Assembly: GCF_020421205.1 (NCBI RefSeq)
Contig: NZ_JAIZZH010000003.1
Location: forward strand, 434,001 to 498,000
DNA length: 64,000 nt
Direction: 5' to 3'
Source of the DNA: Hymenobacter pini
GTDB lineage: Bacteria; Bacteroidota; Bacteroidia; Cytophagales; Hymenobacteraceae
Below are positions 1 through 7,543 of the stretch, one piece after another (within the stretch, counting starts at the first letter, position 1; each line of letters begins with the position of its first letter). A model generated the notes under the pieces. It saw nothing but the letters and a program-made list of their open reading frames with translations. It made no database searches and had not been told where the DNA came from. Position numbers and translations under genes: made by a program.

Positions 1-442
1 GGCGGATTTCGGCGCCGTTGCGCAGGAACAGGTGCCACACTTCCTTGATGGCCGTCACGGGCTCCACCACGTCGCGGGTTTTCTGGAATCCTTCCTGAAT
101 CAGCTCGGCTACCTGGGTAGCGTCGGCCAAGTGGGCGGCCACCAGCATGTCTTCGTCGAACAGGGCCTCACCGGGCGTTAGCGCCTGTACCTGCTGCACC
201 AGCAGGTCGTCGGGGCAAATGGCACCGTTGATGACGAGGGCCGGCCCCTGCGTGTTACCAGCCGGAAACTTGGCTTGCAGGTACTGTTCCGTCAGATATC
301 CTACCTGCTCTACGCCCAGGCGGTGCTGCCATTTTTCGGCCAGCGTGAGAATGCCGCAACGCAGGGCCGCCACGGGCCGGGTAAAGGTGAACGGCAGCAG
401 ATGGGGCCGAATGGCGGGGTCGTCGAAAAGCAGAACGTGCAT
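1..442 (-). CDS. Putative sugar nucleotidyltransferase, GlmU-like (partial, C-terminus beyond window)
   Basis: The reading frame opens at the ATG at 442-440 and runs without a stop to base 1, giving 147 visible residues; the rest lies outside the window. The N-terminus (MHVLLFDDPAIRPHLLPFTF, then TRPVAALRCGILT) matches my memory of a Bacteroidota family annotated as putative sugar nucleotidyl transferase, whose N-terminal half resembles the GlmU/RfbA fold and whose C-terminal half carries left-handed hexapeptide repeats. The visible part contains a family-like TPGEALFDEDMLVA segment but no complete nucleotide-binding signature, so the reaction and sugar are unknown. It lies downstream of rpmE2 on the same strand with a terminator between them, so it is probably transcribed separately. 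Confidence 0.75.
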   Translation of the reverse strand, partial: MHVLLFDDPAIRPHLLPFTFTRPVAALRCGILTLAEKWQHRLGVEQVGYLTEQYLQAKFPAGNTQGPALVINGAICPDDLLVQQVQALTPGEALFDEDMLVAAHLADATQVAELIQEGFQKTRDVVEPVTAIKEVWHLFLRNGAEIR

Positions 443-447
443 ATTAT

Positions 448-607
448 TTAGCTGTTGGCTACTAGCTGTTAGCTGACAGCGCCGGCAGCCTAAACTGACC
501 GGGCGCGAAACGAATGTTCAAAAATGGCAAATAAAAAACTCCCTCCGGATGGCGAAGGGAGTTTCTTATAGAAAGCTATCAGCCAACGGCTAGTAGCTAA
601 CAGCTTA
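448..607. repeat. Intergenic inverted repeat of heptad words around a terminator
   Basis: The left arm (448-480) reads as repeated 7-base words of the form TAGCTGT, TGGCTAC, TAGCTGT, TAGCTGA. The right arm (574-607), read on the minus strand, gives the same word family. A conventional terminator hairpin sits between them. Together they fill the gap between rpmE2 and the next gene. Similar nested structures occur at 32773-32978 and 55354-55536. Confidence 0.7.
536..564 (-). terminator. Intrinsic terminator after rpmE2
   Basis: The arms aaactccct (536-544) and agggagttt (556-564) pair perfectly around an 11-base loop. On the minus strand the right-hand end continues into a run of T, as expected for the end of the rpmE2 transcript. 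Confidence 0.8.
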
Positions 608-614
608 CGAAAAG

Positions 615-860
615 CTATTTTTTCTTGTAGCGGTTCATGAACTTCTCTACGCGGCCAGCCGTGTCGAGCAGTACGTTTTTGCCGGTGTAGAAGGGGTGCG
701 ACTCCGAGCTAACTTCCACCTTGATTACGGGGTACGTTTTGCCGTCTTCCATGGTGATGGTCTCGTTGGAGTTCATCGTCGAGCGGGTCAGGAACTTGAA
801 GCCGCTGGAAGTGTCCTGGAATACCACTTCGCGGTACTCGGGGTGAATGTCTTTTTTCAT
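615..860 (-). CDS. rpmE2: 50S ribosomal protein L31, type B
   Basis: This 81-residue protein ([20 protein letters not shown] at the start, [18 protein letters not shown] near the end) is ribosomal protein L31, a component of the large subunit at the central protuberance. It contains no cysteine at all, so it lacks the zinc-binding CxxC pairs of the C+ form and is the zinc-independent type B (RpmE2/YkgM). Length is normal for type B. It is preceded by a strong Bacteroidota-type promoter at 912-942 and followed by an intrinsic terminator, so it is a single-gene unit. In other bacteria the zinc-free paralogue is induced under zinc limitation; I see no Zur-like operator, and it may be the only L31. 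Confidence 0.97.
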   Translation of the reverse strand: MKKDIHPEYREVVFQDTSSGFKFLTRSTMNSNETITMEDGKTYPVIKVEVSSESHPFYTGKNVLLDTAGRVEKFMNRYKKK

Positions 861-911
861 GGTCGTAGTGCCGTTTTACCTTGGTACCTGCCGATTTTGC
901 GGAAGGGACTG

Positions 912-942
912 CAAAAGTACACGTTACGTCCGGATTTCAAAA
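912..942 (-). promoter_or_regulatory. Bacteroidota-type promoter of rpmE2
   Basis: On the minus strand the -33 element TTTTG (942-938) and the -7 element TACTTTTG (919-912) are separated by 18 bases, a close match to the TTTG / TAnnTTTG consensus of the Bacteroidota primary sigma factor. Transcription would begin near 905, about 45 bases before the rpmE2 ATG. Confidence 0.75.
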
Positions 943-1055
943 GCGGGCGGTGGCTTTTCTGCGGCGTAACCGAGACTTAATACTGACGACGCCCTTTTCC
1001 AGCCGGATAGCCGTATACTTACTCCGCATTCTTCCGCCGCTATCTTAGAAAGCCT

Positions 1056-1454
1056 ATGGCTCGTATTCTTACGCTACTGACCGGCTGTTTACTAGCTTCT
1101 CTACTCGCATACGGCGCTTCGGTGGCTGTATTCCGGGCGCAACAGCGGGGTTCCAGCGTGTTGCTGGAATGGCAGGCTCCTCGCGCGGCCATCGTTAAAG
1201 ATTACGAAGTGTGGCGGCGCGACTACCCCGCGGACGATTTTGACCGCCTGGTAGTGCTTAGCTCCACCGCTCAGCAGCAATACCGCTACACCGACCTGAA
1301 TATGCTGCGCAGTACCTTGGGGCGGGGCCCGGTTACATACCGGCTGGCCGTACGCACGGCCACGGGCACTTACACCTACCTGACCTCGCCGGTGCAGTCC
1401 GAAGACAACGTAGTGCTACGCTCCTGGGATACTATTAAGCAGATGTTTCGCTAG
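1056..1454 (+). CDS. Small exported protein with fibronectin-III-like segment
   Basis: The 132-residue product begins with a hydrophobic signal or anchor (about residues 4-25, LTLLTGCLLASLLAYGASVA). The remainder has a pattern typical of one fibronectin type III fold: VLLEWQAP early, YEVWRRD in the middle and YRLAVRT late. That assignment rests on these strand patterns only. A cysteine at position 10 falls inside the hydrophobic segment, but the context is a poor lipobox. No function can be given. It is a monocistronic gene between L31 and RdgB, transcribed away from rpmE2. Confidence 0.7.
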   Translation: MARILTLLTGCLLASLLAYGASVAVFRAQQRGSSVLLEWQAPRAAIVKDYEVWRRDYPADDFDRLVVLSSTAQQQYRYTDLNMLRSTLGRGPVTYRLAVRTATGTYTYLTSPVQSEDNVVLRSWDTIKQMFR

Positions 1455-1567
1455 GCAGCTCCGCGTAGTTAATGTAGCTGAGTATGTTTGAGGGCTGATT
1501 GGATAGTCTGGCACACTGGCCGCCTTCCGTTTTGCATTTCCTTTTTTCCCTCCTTCACCCAGCACCT

Positions 1568-2158
1568 ATGCGCCTCTGCTTTGCCTCCAACAACGCCCAC
1601 AAGCTGGACGAAATCCGGCCTTTGCTGCCTTCCTTGGTAGAGCTGCTCAGCCTGGCCGACATTGGCTGCCACGAGGAACTCCCCGAAACCCAGGATACTT
1701 TGGAAGGCAATGCCCGCCAGAAGGCCCAGTACGTGTGGGACCACTACGGCGTGGCCTGCTTCGCCGATGATACCGGCCTGGAAGTAGCCGCCCTGAACGG
1801 GGAGCCGGGCGTTTACTCGGCCCGCTACGCCGGCCCCCAGCGCCGCTCCGAAGACAACGTGCAAAAGCTGCTGCAAGAGCTGCACGGCAAAGCCGACCGC
1901 GCGGCCCAGTTTCGCACGGTGGTGGCCTTGGTACTGAGTGAGGCCGAGGTGCACGAGTTTGCCGGGGCTGTGGATGGCGTTATTACCGAAACGCTCCAGG
2001 GCACCGACGGCTTCGGCTACGACCCCGTATTTCAACCCATCGAGGGCGACGGCCGCACCTTCGCGCAAATGACGCTGGCCGAAAAAAATGCCATCAGCCA
2101 CCGCAGCCGCGCCGTGGCCGGGCTGGTGCAGTTTCTGAATGAGCGAATGGCGGAATAA
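1568..2158 (+). CDS. rdgB: dITP/XTP pyrophosphatase (non-canonical purine NTPase)
   Basis: The 196-residue product belongs to the HAM1/RdgB family, which hydrolyses dITP, ITP and XTP to monophosphate plus pyrophosphate and so keeps deaminated purines out of DNA and RNA. Visible family motifs are SNNAHK at residues 7-12 (substrate loop), ADDTGLE at about 66-72 (catalytic acidic pair), YSARYAG, and the C-terminal FGYDPVF with SHRSRA, which bind base and phosphate. The frame is open upstream to 1499, but the ATG at 1568 places the conserved N-terminal strand (RLCFASNN) at the start and is preferred. Cytosolic, length typical. Confidence 0.97.
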   Translation: MRLCFASNNAHKLDEIRPLLPSLVELLSLADIGCHEELPETQDTLEGNARQKAQYVWDHYGVACFADDTGLEVAALNGEPGVYSARYAGPQRRSEDNVQKLLQELHGKADRAAQFRTVVALVLSEAEVHEFAGAVDGVITETLQGTDGFGYDPVFQPIEGDGRTFAQMTLAEKNAISHRSRAVAGLVQFLNERMAE

Positions 2159-2211
2159 GGAGTTTAACCAACCGTTGAGCAGAAACCTCAACTGATGTTA
2201 CTATCGTAACG

Positions 2212-2284
2212 GTCATGCCGAGTGCAGCGGAGCATGACGCGCTGAGTAGAGTGGAAGCCATGGTGTATCTCGAATGACTTCCAC
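2212..2284. repeat. REP-like palindromes in the rdgB-udk gap
   Basis: Two neighbouring inverted repeats lie in the 348-base gap between rdgB and udk: gtcatgc...gcatgac (2212-2237, core ccgagtgcagcgga) and gtggaag...cttccac (2251-2284). The first shares the gtcatgc and gtcattcc type core with elements at 12024, 22292 and 29424, so it looks like one copy of a dispersed REP-type family. The rest of the gap contains only the udk promoter region. Confidence 0.65.
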
Positions 2285-2459
2285 GAGACAGAATGGCCTA
2301 CCGGGCGGCGCTGGTCATTTTGCGAGCTTGATTTTGGCCGGCTGAGGGCTGCGAAATACGCTGGTAAGCGGGGCGAAACTCCCCGTTGCTTCCGCCACTG
2401 GCGGACTTGTTTCCGGGGCACTTCGTGGGGTATTCCTTCATCACCTCGACCTTTCTGCT

Positions 2460-2467
2460 TACTTTTG
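2460..2467 (+). promoter_or_regulatory. -7 promoter element of udk
   Basis: TACTTTTG at 2460-2467 fits the TAnnTTTG consensus and lies 39 bases before the udk ATG. No clear -33 TTTG is visible at the usual spacing. Confidence 0.45.
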
Positions 2468-2506
2468 CAGGGTTGGCCCTGCCGGTACGGGCCTATTCCC
2501 CCCACC

Positions 2507-3139
2507 ATGCAACACCCCTTTATCGTCGGTATCACGGGCGGCAGCGCCTCCGGCAAAACCACTTTTTTGCGCCGGCTGCTGGCTTCGTTTCCCGAAGAGG
2601 AAATCTGCCTGATTTCGCAGGATAACTATTACCACCCCCGGGAAAACCAGGCCGTTGATGCCCAAGGCGTCACCAATTTCGACCTGCCCGGCAGCATCGA
2701 CTCGGCGGCCTACGCTGCCGACGTGCTGCAGATCAGCCAAGGCTTGGAAGTACGTCGCCAGGAATACACCTTCAACAACCCCAACGTGGTGCCCGCCGAA
2801 CTGGTGTTCCGGCCCGCGCCCATTGTGGTGGTGGAAGGTATTTTTGTGTTCTACTTTGAGGAAGTGGCCAAGCTGCTGGACCTGAAAGTGTACATCGACG
2901 CCCGGGAGCATGTGAAGCTGCAGCGCCGCATTGTGCGCGACCGGGACGAGCGGGGCTACGACCTGGAGGACGTGCTCTACCGCTACACCAACCACGTAGC
3001 ACCCACCTACGAGAAGTATATCAAGCCCTTCAAGCACGACGCCGACATCATCATTCCCAACAACCGCCATTTCGATAAGGGCCTGGATGTGCTGGTGTCG
3101 TTTCTGCGCAGCAAAATCACCACGGGCCAGAACTCTTAG
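2507..3139 (+). CDS. udk: Uridine kinase
   Basis: The 210-residue product phosphorylates uridine and cytidine to the monophosphates in pyrimidine salvage. The P-loop GITGGSASGKTT is at residues 8-19, and further family motifs are SQDNYY (substrate binding), FDLPGSID, VVEGIFVF and the basic RRIVRDRDERG lid segment. The ATG at 2507 puts the P-loop at the usual distance from the N-terminus; the open frame further upstream overlaps the promoter. A terminator follows, so it is monocistronic. Phosphoribulokinase belongs to the same fold, but the length and the SQDNYY and DRDERG motifs favour Udk. Confidence 0.96.
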   Translation: MQHPFIVGITGGSASGKTTFLRRLLASFPEEEICLISQDNYYHPRENQAVDAQGVTNFDLPGSIDSAAYAADVLQISQGLEVRRQEYTFNNPNVVPAELVFRPAPIVVVEGIFVFYFEEVAKLLDLKVYIDAREHVKLQRRIVRDRDERGYDLEDVLYRYTNHVAPTYEKYIKPFKHDADIIIPNNRHFDKGLDVLVSFLRSKITTGQNS

Positions 3140-3174
3140 TAGTTTCCTCCTCTGGCCTTACCCTGTTAGCTATA

Positions 3175-3207
3175 AGAGCCTCTGCTGCGGCAGGGGCTCT
3201 TTTTTTG
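3175..3207 (+). terminator. Intrinsic terminator after udk
   Basis: The stem agagcc / ggctct (3175-3200, extended inside by ctg/cag pairs) is followed by seven T at 3201-3207. Confidence 0.8.
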
Positions 3208-3232
3208 GCTTGCCGTGCTCCAGAGTACAGGC

Positions 3233-3265
3233 TTTTGCAGCGCCCGGGCCAAAAACCTATATTTG
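3233..3265 (+). promoter_or_regulatory. Bacteroidota-type promoter of the small exported protein gene
   Basis: TTTTG at 3233-3237 and TATATTTG at 3258-3265 are separated by 20 bases and match the TTTG / TAnnTTTG consensus. The promoter lies inside the longest open frame, so the true start codon of the following gene must be downstream of about 3272. Confidence 0.7.
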
Positions 3266-3285
3266 TAGCTCTTACCCCCACTGCG

Positions 3286-3654
3286 TTGCGTTTTCTGACT
3301 GCCTTGTTGCCCCGCTTGCGTTTTGCCCTCATCACAGCCACCGTGCTGATGGTGTTGGGGCTCAACCACCAAGCTGTGGCCACGCTGCGGGTGCTGCCCA
3401 CCGGCCATCAGGCCCGCGTGGATGCCGCTCCCCGCACGGCCGTCATCAAGCAGCGGGTGACCCTCGAAGCCACGTCGCCGCTGGTGCTGGACGTGGCCCC
3501 GGCCACCGATGCGTGGCTGCCCTGGCCCCTGACGCTGCCGCTAGTGCAGTGGCAGCCGGCCTGCCCCGCTGGCCTGCCGGCCCGCCCCAGCGCCGTCCCC
3601 GATTTCTTCCGGGCGCGGCTGTTGCTGGCCGCCCTCTCGCCGCAGGCTCCATAG
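3286..3654 (+). CDS. Small exported protein of unknown function
   Basis: I do not recognise this protein. The frame is open from 3205, but a good promoter ends at 3265, so I place the start at the TTG at 3286; GTG 3343, ATG 3349 or GTG 3352 are alternatives. From the TTG the product is about 122 residues and begins with a plausible signal peptide (basic MRFLTALLPRLRF, then a hydrophobic run ending near NHQAVA). The rest is rich in Ala, Pro and Leu, with no cysteine pair or enzyme motif. It sits between udk and secDF on the same strand and does not overlap either. Confidence 0.5.
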   Translation: MRFLTALLPRLRFALITATVLMVLGLNHQAVATLRVLPTGHQARVDAAPRTAVIKQRVTLEATSPLVLDVAPATDAWLPWPLTLPLVQWQPACPAGLPARPSAVPDFFRARLLLAALSPQAP

Positions 3655-3806
3655 CCCGGTGCGGGCCGAATACTGAATGAAGTGCCGCTGGCTGCTAGCT
3701 GATGCAGCCCGGTTGTGAAGTTGACTGGTACAGCCCCACAGTAGGGCGGCCCACTGCAGCGCATCAGCCTTTCTCTCCTTTTGGATTATCCAACTCTACT
3801 TTTTAC

Positions 3807-6779
3807 ATGCGTAACAAAGGACTCATCATTACGCTGACCGCACTCGTGTCGGCGTTGTGCTTGTACTTCCTCTCGCTGACCCTCGTTTCGCGCGGGGTGC
3901 AGCGGGATGCGGCCGGCTATGCCACGCGCGGCGGCCAACTCAACGAAAAACGTCGTCAGCACTACCTCGACTCGGTGTGGCGCGCCCCGGTATTTGGGCC
4001 GCTCACTTATAAGGACGTGCGGCAGTCGGAGCTGGGCCTGGGCCTGGACCTGAACGGCGGTATGCACCTGACAATGGAAGTATCGCCGGTGGAAATTGTG
4101 CGCGCCATGAGCGGCAACTCCAAAGACCCGGTGTTCAACAAGGCCATGACCCAGGCGCAGGAGCTGCGGAAAACCAACCCCTCCACGCCCTTCACCACAC
4201 TGTTTGCCCAATCGTTCCAGCAAATTGCCCCGAACGATAAGTTAGCTCGCATCTTCGCCAACACCGTCAACAAAGGCGCCATTGACATCAACGCCTCCAA
4301 CGACAAGGTAATCAGCGAGATCAACAAGCAGGAGGAAGAAGCCATTGACCGCTCATTCAACATCCTGCGCAACCGCATCGACAAATTCGGCACCAGCCAG
4401 CCCAACATTCAGCGGGTGAAAGGCACGGGCCGCATCCAGATTGAGCTGCCTGGCGTGGACAACCCGGACCGCGTACGGAAACTGGTGCAGAGCCAGGCCA
4501 AGCTGGAGTTCTGGGAAGTATGGCGTCAGGATGAGTTTGCTCCCTACCTGAACCAGCTGGCCCAGGTGCTGAATGCCCAAGAAAAAGCCGCCAAGCCAGC
4601 CGCCGCTACCGCCACCACGGATACTACCAAAGCCGCTGCTGCCGCCGGCGACTCGACCTCGCTGGCTAGCCAGTTGGCCAAGAAAGACCCCAAAGCCGCT
4701 GCCAAGGCGGACTCGGCTGCTCCCCAGACCAACGTGCTGGCCAGCCTGTTCACCATGCCCGGCAAGCTGGGCGTAAACCTGCGCGACACCGCCCGCATGA
4801 ACGCCGTGCTGCGCAGCCCCGAAACCCGCTCGGTACTGCCCTCCAACCTTACCTTTATGTGGGCGGCCAAGCCCGAGGCCATCAGCGGCCAAGAGTACCT
4901 GGAGCTGTACCCCATCCGCAAGAGCACTACCTCGGAAGCCCCCATCGGCGGTGAGGTAATCAGCGACGCGAAAGGCGACTACGATGCCGTGAGCGGCCGC
5001 GCCGAAGTGAGCATGCAGATGAACCCCGCCGGTGCCCGCAAGTGGCAGCGCCTGACGGCCGCTAACATCGGCCGCCAGATTGCCATTGTGCTTGATGACT
5101 ACGTGTACTCGGCTCCGGTGGTACAGTCGGAAATTGCCGGCGGCAACTCCAGCATCTCCGGCAACTTCGCCATTGAAGAAGCCCAGGACCTGGCCAACAC
5201 CTTGAAAGCCGGTAAGCTTCCTGCGCCCACACGCATTGTGGAGGAAGCCATTGTGGGTCCGTCGCTGGGCCGCGAGGCTACCAACCAGGGCCTGTTCTCG
5301 GTGATTGGTGGCCTGGCCATCATCATGCTGTTCATGGCCGTGTACTACGGCCGCGCCGGCCTGGTAGCCGATGCTGTGCTGCTGTTCAACTTGTTCCTGA
5401 TTATGGGTGTGCTGGCGAACTTCCAGTTTGCCCTCACGCTGCCCGGCATTGCCGGCTTGCTGCTGGTAATTGCCGCCTCGGTGGATGCCAACGTACTGAT
5501 TTTCGAACGAATCCGGGAAGAACTGGACCACGGCTTGCAACCCACGGATGCCATCAACAAAGGCTATTCGCGCGCTACCACGGCCATCTTCGACTCCAAC
5601 GTAACCCAACTGATTATTGCCGTTATCCTCGGCTTTTTCGGCACGGGTCCGGTGCAGAACTTCGCCATTACGCTGGGTATCGGCGTGTTCACCTCGTTCC
5701 TGTCGGCCGTGTACGTGTCGCGCCTCATCATTGAGCGGATGGTAAAGAACAACAGCTCCAACTCGCTCAGCTTCAGCACGCCGTTCTCGCGCAACCTGTT
5801 CAAGAACATCAACCTGGACATTGTGGGTAAGCGCAAAATCGCCTATACCTTCTCCAGCATCGTCATCGTTATCGGCTTCGTGCTGATGTACTTGCAGGGT
5901 GGCCCGAACCTGGGCGTTGACTTCCGCGGTGGCCGTGAGTACATCGTGAACTTCAGCAAGCCGGTTGTGGCTTCGGATGTGCGCGACCTGTTGACGCAGG
6001 ACTACTTCGGCGGGGCCGGCACGGAGGTAAAAACCTTCGGGTCGGAAAGCCGCCTGCGCATTACCACGGGCTACCTGGCCGCCGACGAAAGCGTGGATGC
6101 CGATAAGCAGGTAGAAACCGCCATGTTCAAGGGTCTGAACAGTAAGTACAGCGCGCTGAACCCCACCAAGGTTAGCTCCTCCAAAGTAGGCGCTACCATT
6201 GCCGACGACATCAAGCGGACCTCGGTGCTGAGCCTGGGCCTCACGCTGCTGGCCATCTTCGTGTACGTGTTGTTCCGCTTTGAAAAGTGGCAGTACTCGA
6301 TGGCCGCCGTGGTGGCTTTGTTCCACGATGCGCTGCTGGTTATTGCCTGCTTCCCCATTGCCCGGGCTTTCGGCTTGAACTACGAGATGGACCAAGTGTT
6401 CGTGGCCGCAGTGCTGACTACTATCGGCTTCTCCATGAACGACACCATCGTGATTTACGACCGGATCAGGGAGTACCTGCGGGAAAACAAGCACCTCACG
6501 TTTGCCCAGGTGGTAAACCCGGCCCTAAACAGCACGTTCTCACGCACCATGATTACGTTCACCACGGTATTCCTGGTGATGGTGGTGCTCTACATCTTCG
6601 GGGGTGAAACGCTCCGCTCGTTCTCCTTCGCCATGATTATCGGTATCATCTTCGGTACGTACTCCTCACTGTACATTGCCGCTCCGCTGATTCTGGATAC
6701 TTACGGCCGCAAAGAGAAAGAACGCCTGAACACCTCAGAAGCCGGTGCTCCCAAGCTAAACACCGCCGCCCAAGTGTAA
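3807..6779 (+). CDS. secDF: Protein translocase SecDF fusion
   Basis: This 990-residue inner-membrane protein is SecD and SecF in one chain, an arrangement usual in Bacteroidota. It uses the proton-motive force to help SecYEG finish export. An N-terminal membrane helix (about residues 5-27) is followed by the motif LGLDLNGGMHLTMEV, a large periplasmic part, and the SecD membrane block with TLPGIAGLLLVIAASVDANV and LIFERIREELD. The SecF half contains FRGGREYIVNF and TTIGFSMNDTIVIYDRIRE. About residues 255-315 form an Ala/Lys/Thr-rich insert in the periplasmic part that looks disordered. The ATG at 3807 starts directly before the first helix; the longer frame from 3702 lacks support. A terminator follows at 6832. 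Confidence 0.97.
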   Translation: MRNKGLIITLTALVSALCLYFLSLTLVSRGVQRDAAGYATRGGQLNEKRRQHYLDSVWRAPVFGPLTYKDVRQSELGLGLDLNGGMHLTMEVSPVEIVRAMSGNSKDPVFNKAMTQAQELRKTNPSTPFTTLFAQSFQQIAPNDKLARIFANTVNKGAIDINASNDKVISEINKQEEEAIDRSFNILRNRIDKFGTSQPNIQRVKGTGRIQIELPGVDNPDRVRKLVQSQAKLEFWEVWRQDEFAPYLNQLAQVLNAQEKAAKPAAATATTDTTKAAAAAGDSTSLASQLAKKDPKAAAKADSAAPQTNVLASLFTMPGKLGVNLRDTARMNAVLRSPETRSVLPSNLTFMWAAKPEAISGQEYLELYPIRKSTTSEAPIGGEVISDAKGDYDAVSGRAEVSMQMNPAGARKWQRLTAANIGRQIAIVLDDYVYSAPVVQSEIAGGNSSISGNFAIEEAQDLANTLKAGKLPAPTRIVEEAIVGPSLGREATNQGLFSVIGGLAIIMLFMAVYYGRAGLVADAVLLFNLFLIMGVLANFQFALTLPGIAGLLLVIAASVDANVLIFERIREELDHGLQPTDAINKGYSRATTAIFDSNVTQLIIAVILGFFGTGPVQNFAITLGIGVFTSFLSAVYVSRLIIERMVKNNSSNSLSFSTPFSRNLFKNINLDIVGKRKIAYTFSSIVIVIGFVLMYLQGGPNLGVDFRGGREYIVNFSKPVVASDVRDLLTQDYFGGAGTEVKTFGSESRLRITTGYLAADESVDADKQVETAMFKGLNSKYSALNPTKVSSSKVGATIADDIKRTSVLSLGLTLLAIFVYVLFRFEKWQYSMAAVVALFHDALLVIACFPIARAFGLNYEMDQVFVAAVLTTIGFSMNDTIVIYDRIREYLRENKHLTFAQVVNPALNSTFSRTMITFTTVFLVMVVLYIFGGETLRSFSFAMIIGIIFGTYSSLYIAAPLILDTYGRKEKERLNTSEAGAPKLNTAAQV

Positions 6780-6831
6780 GTAATTTTCGGGTTTCTAGTT
6801 ATGACGCTAACTAGCAACCAGAAACTTAGAA

Positions 6832-6862
6832 AAAGCCCAGCCTGACCGGCTGGGCTTTTTTT
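6832..6862 (+). terminator. Intrinsic terminator after secDF
   Basis: The arms agcccagcc (6834-6842) and ggctgggct (6848-6856) pair perfectly with a 5-base loop and run into seven T. A second small palindrome, ctagtta...taactag, precedes it at about 6795-6814. Confidence 0.88.
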
Positions 6863-6940
6863 GTTAACTTTTTTATCTACTCCGGGCAACCTTTTCGGCA
6901 CCTGCCCCGAGTTGCCTGGTAACTCAGACGCTCCGCTCCC

Positions 6941-7543
6941 GTGGCTGCTTCCACCCCCGATTCTGCGCTGCTTATCGATTTGCTGGCCGGGTGCCGGCGG
7001 CAGGACCGTGCGTGCCAGCGTCAGTTCTACCGGCAGTACTTCGCCTACGCGCTCAGCATCTGCCTGCGCTACCTGCACGACCGGGACCTAGCCCAGGAGG
7101 CCGTAAACGACGGCTTTGTGAAGGTATTCCAGGAGCTGCCCCGCTTTGATGCGGCCCGCTACCCCGAGGATTTAGCTGGTTCCTTACGTGGCTGGCTACG
7201 GCGCATTATGGTGCGCACGGCCATCGACCAGTTCCGCAGCAACCACCGTCATGCCTTCCAGACCGAGTTGGAAGCCGCCGAGCACTACCCGGGCGAAACG
7301 GGCGGAGCCCCGCTGGATGCGCTGTCGTTTGAGGAATTGCTGCACCTGATCGGGCAGCTGCCACCGGCCTACCGGGCGGTGTTCAACCTATTTGCTATTG
7401 ATGGCTACTCCCACGAGGAAATAGCCGACCACCTGGGTATTTCAACCGGTACGTCAAAATCGAACCTGTTCAAAGCCCGCACCCAGCTGAAAATGCTGCT
7501 TAAACAAACCCACCACCATGCCTACGCCGGATATGTCAGATGA
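6941..7543 (+). CDS. ECF-type RNA polymerase sigma factor
   Basis: The 200-residue product has the two domains of group 4 sigma factors. Sigma-2 spans about residues 24-95 (RQFYRQYFAYALSICLRYL, AQEAVNDGFVKVF), and sigma-4 spans about 130-190 (LPPAYRAVFNLFAIDGYSHE, EIADHLGISTGTSKSNLFKA, the helix-turn-helix that reads the -35 region). The start is GTG at 6941. The last 26 bases overlap the next gene, which encodes a membrane-anchored protein with a cytoplasmic head, so the pair is translationally coupled and the neighbour is the natural candidate for its regulator. The regulon cannot be told from the sequence. Confidence 0.92.
   Translation: MAASTPDSALLIDLLAGCRRQDRACQRQFYRQYFAYALSICLRYLHDRDLAQEAVNDGFVKVFQELPRFDAARYPEDLAGSLRGWLRRIMVRTAIDQFRSNHRHAFQTELEAAEHYPGETGGAPLDALSFEELLHLIGQLPPAYRAVFNLFAIDGYSHEEIADHLGISTGTSKSNLFKARTQLKMLLKQTHHHAYAGYVR

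Noticed and set aside
2188-2562. Minus-strand frame of 124 codons between rdgB and udk
   Set aside because: It spans the REP-like palindromes and the udk start, and has no coding features.
3702-3806. Longer SecDF start
   Set aside because: The 35 additional residues are not hydrophobic or conserved; the ATG at 3807 is directly before the first membrane helix.
4353-6494. A 713-codon open frame on the minus strand opposite secDF
   Set aside because: It is antisense to clear SecDF motifs, has no recognisable domain, and a high-G+C gene often leaves its complement open. Composition (His, Gln, Gly, Val-rich) is typical of such shadows.
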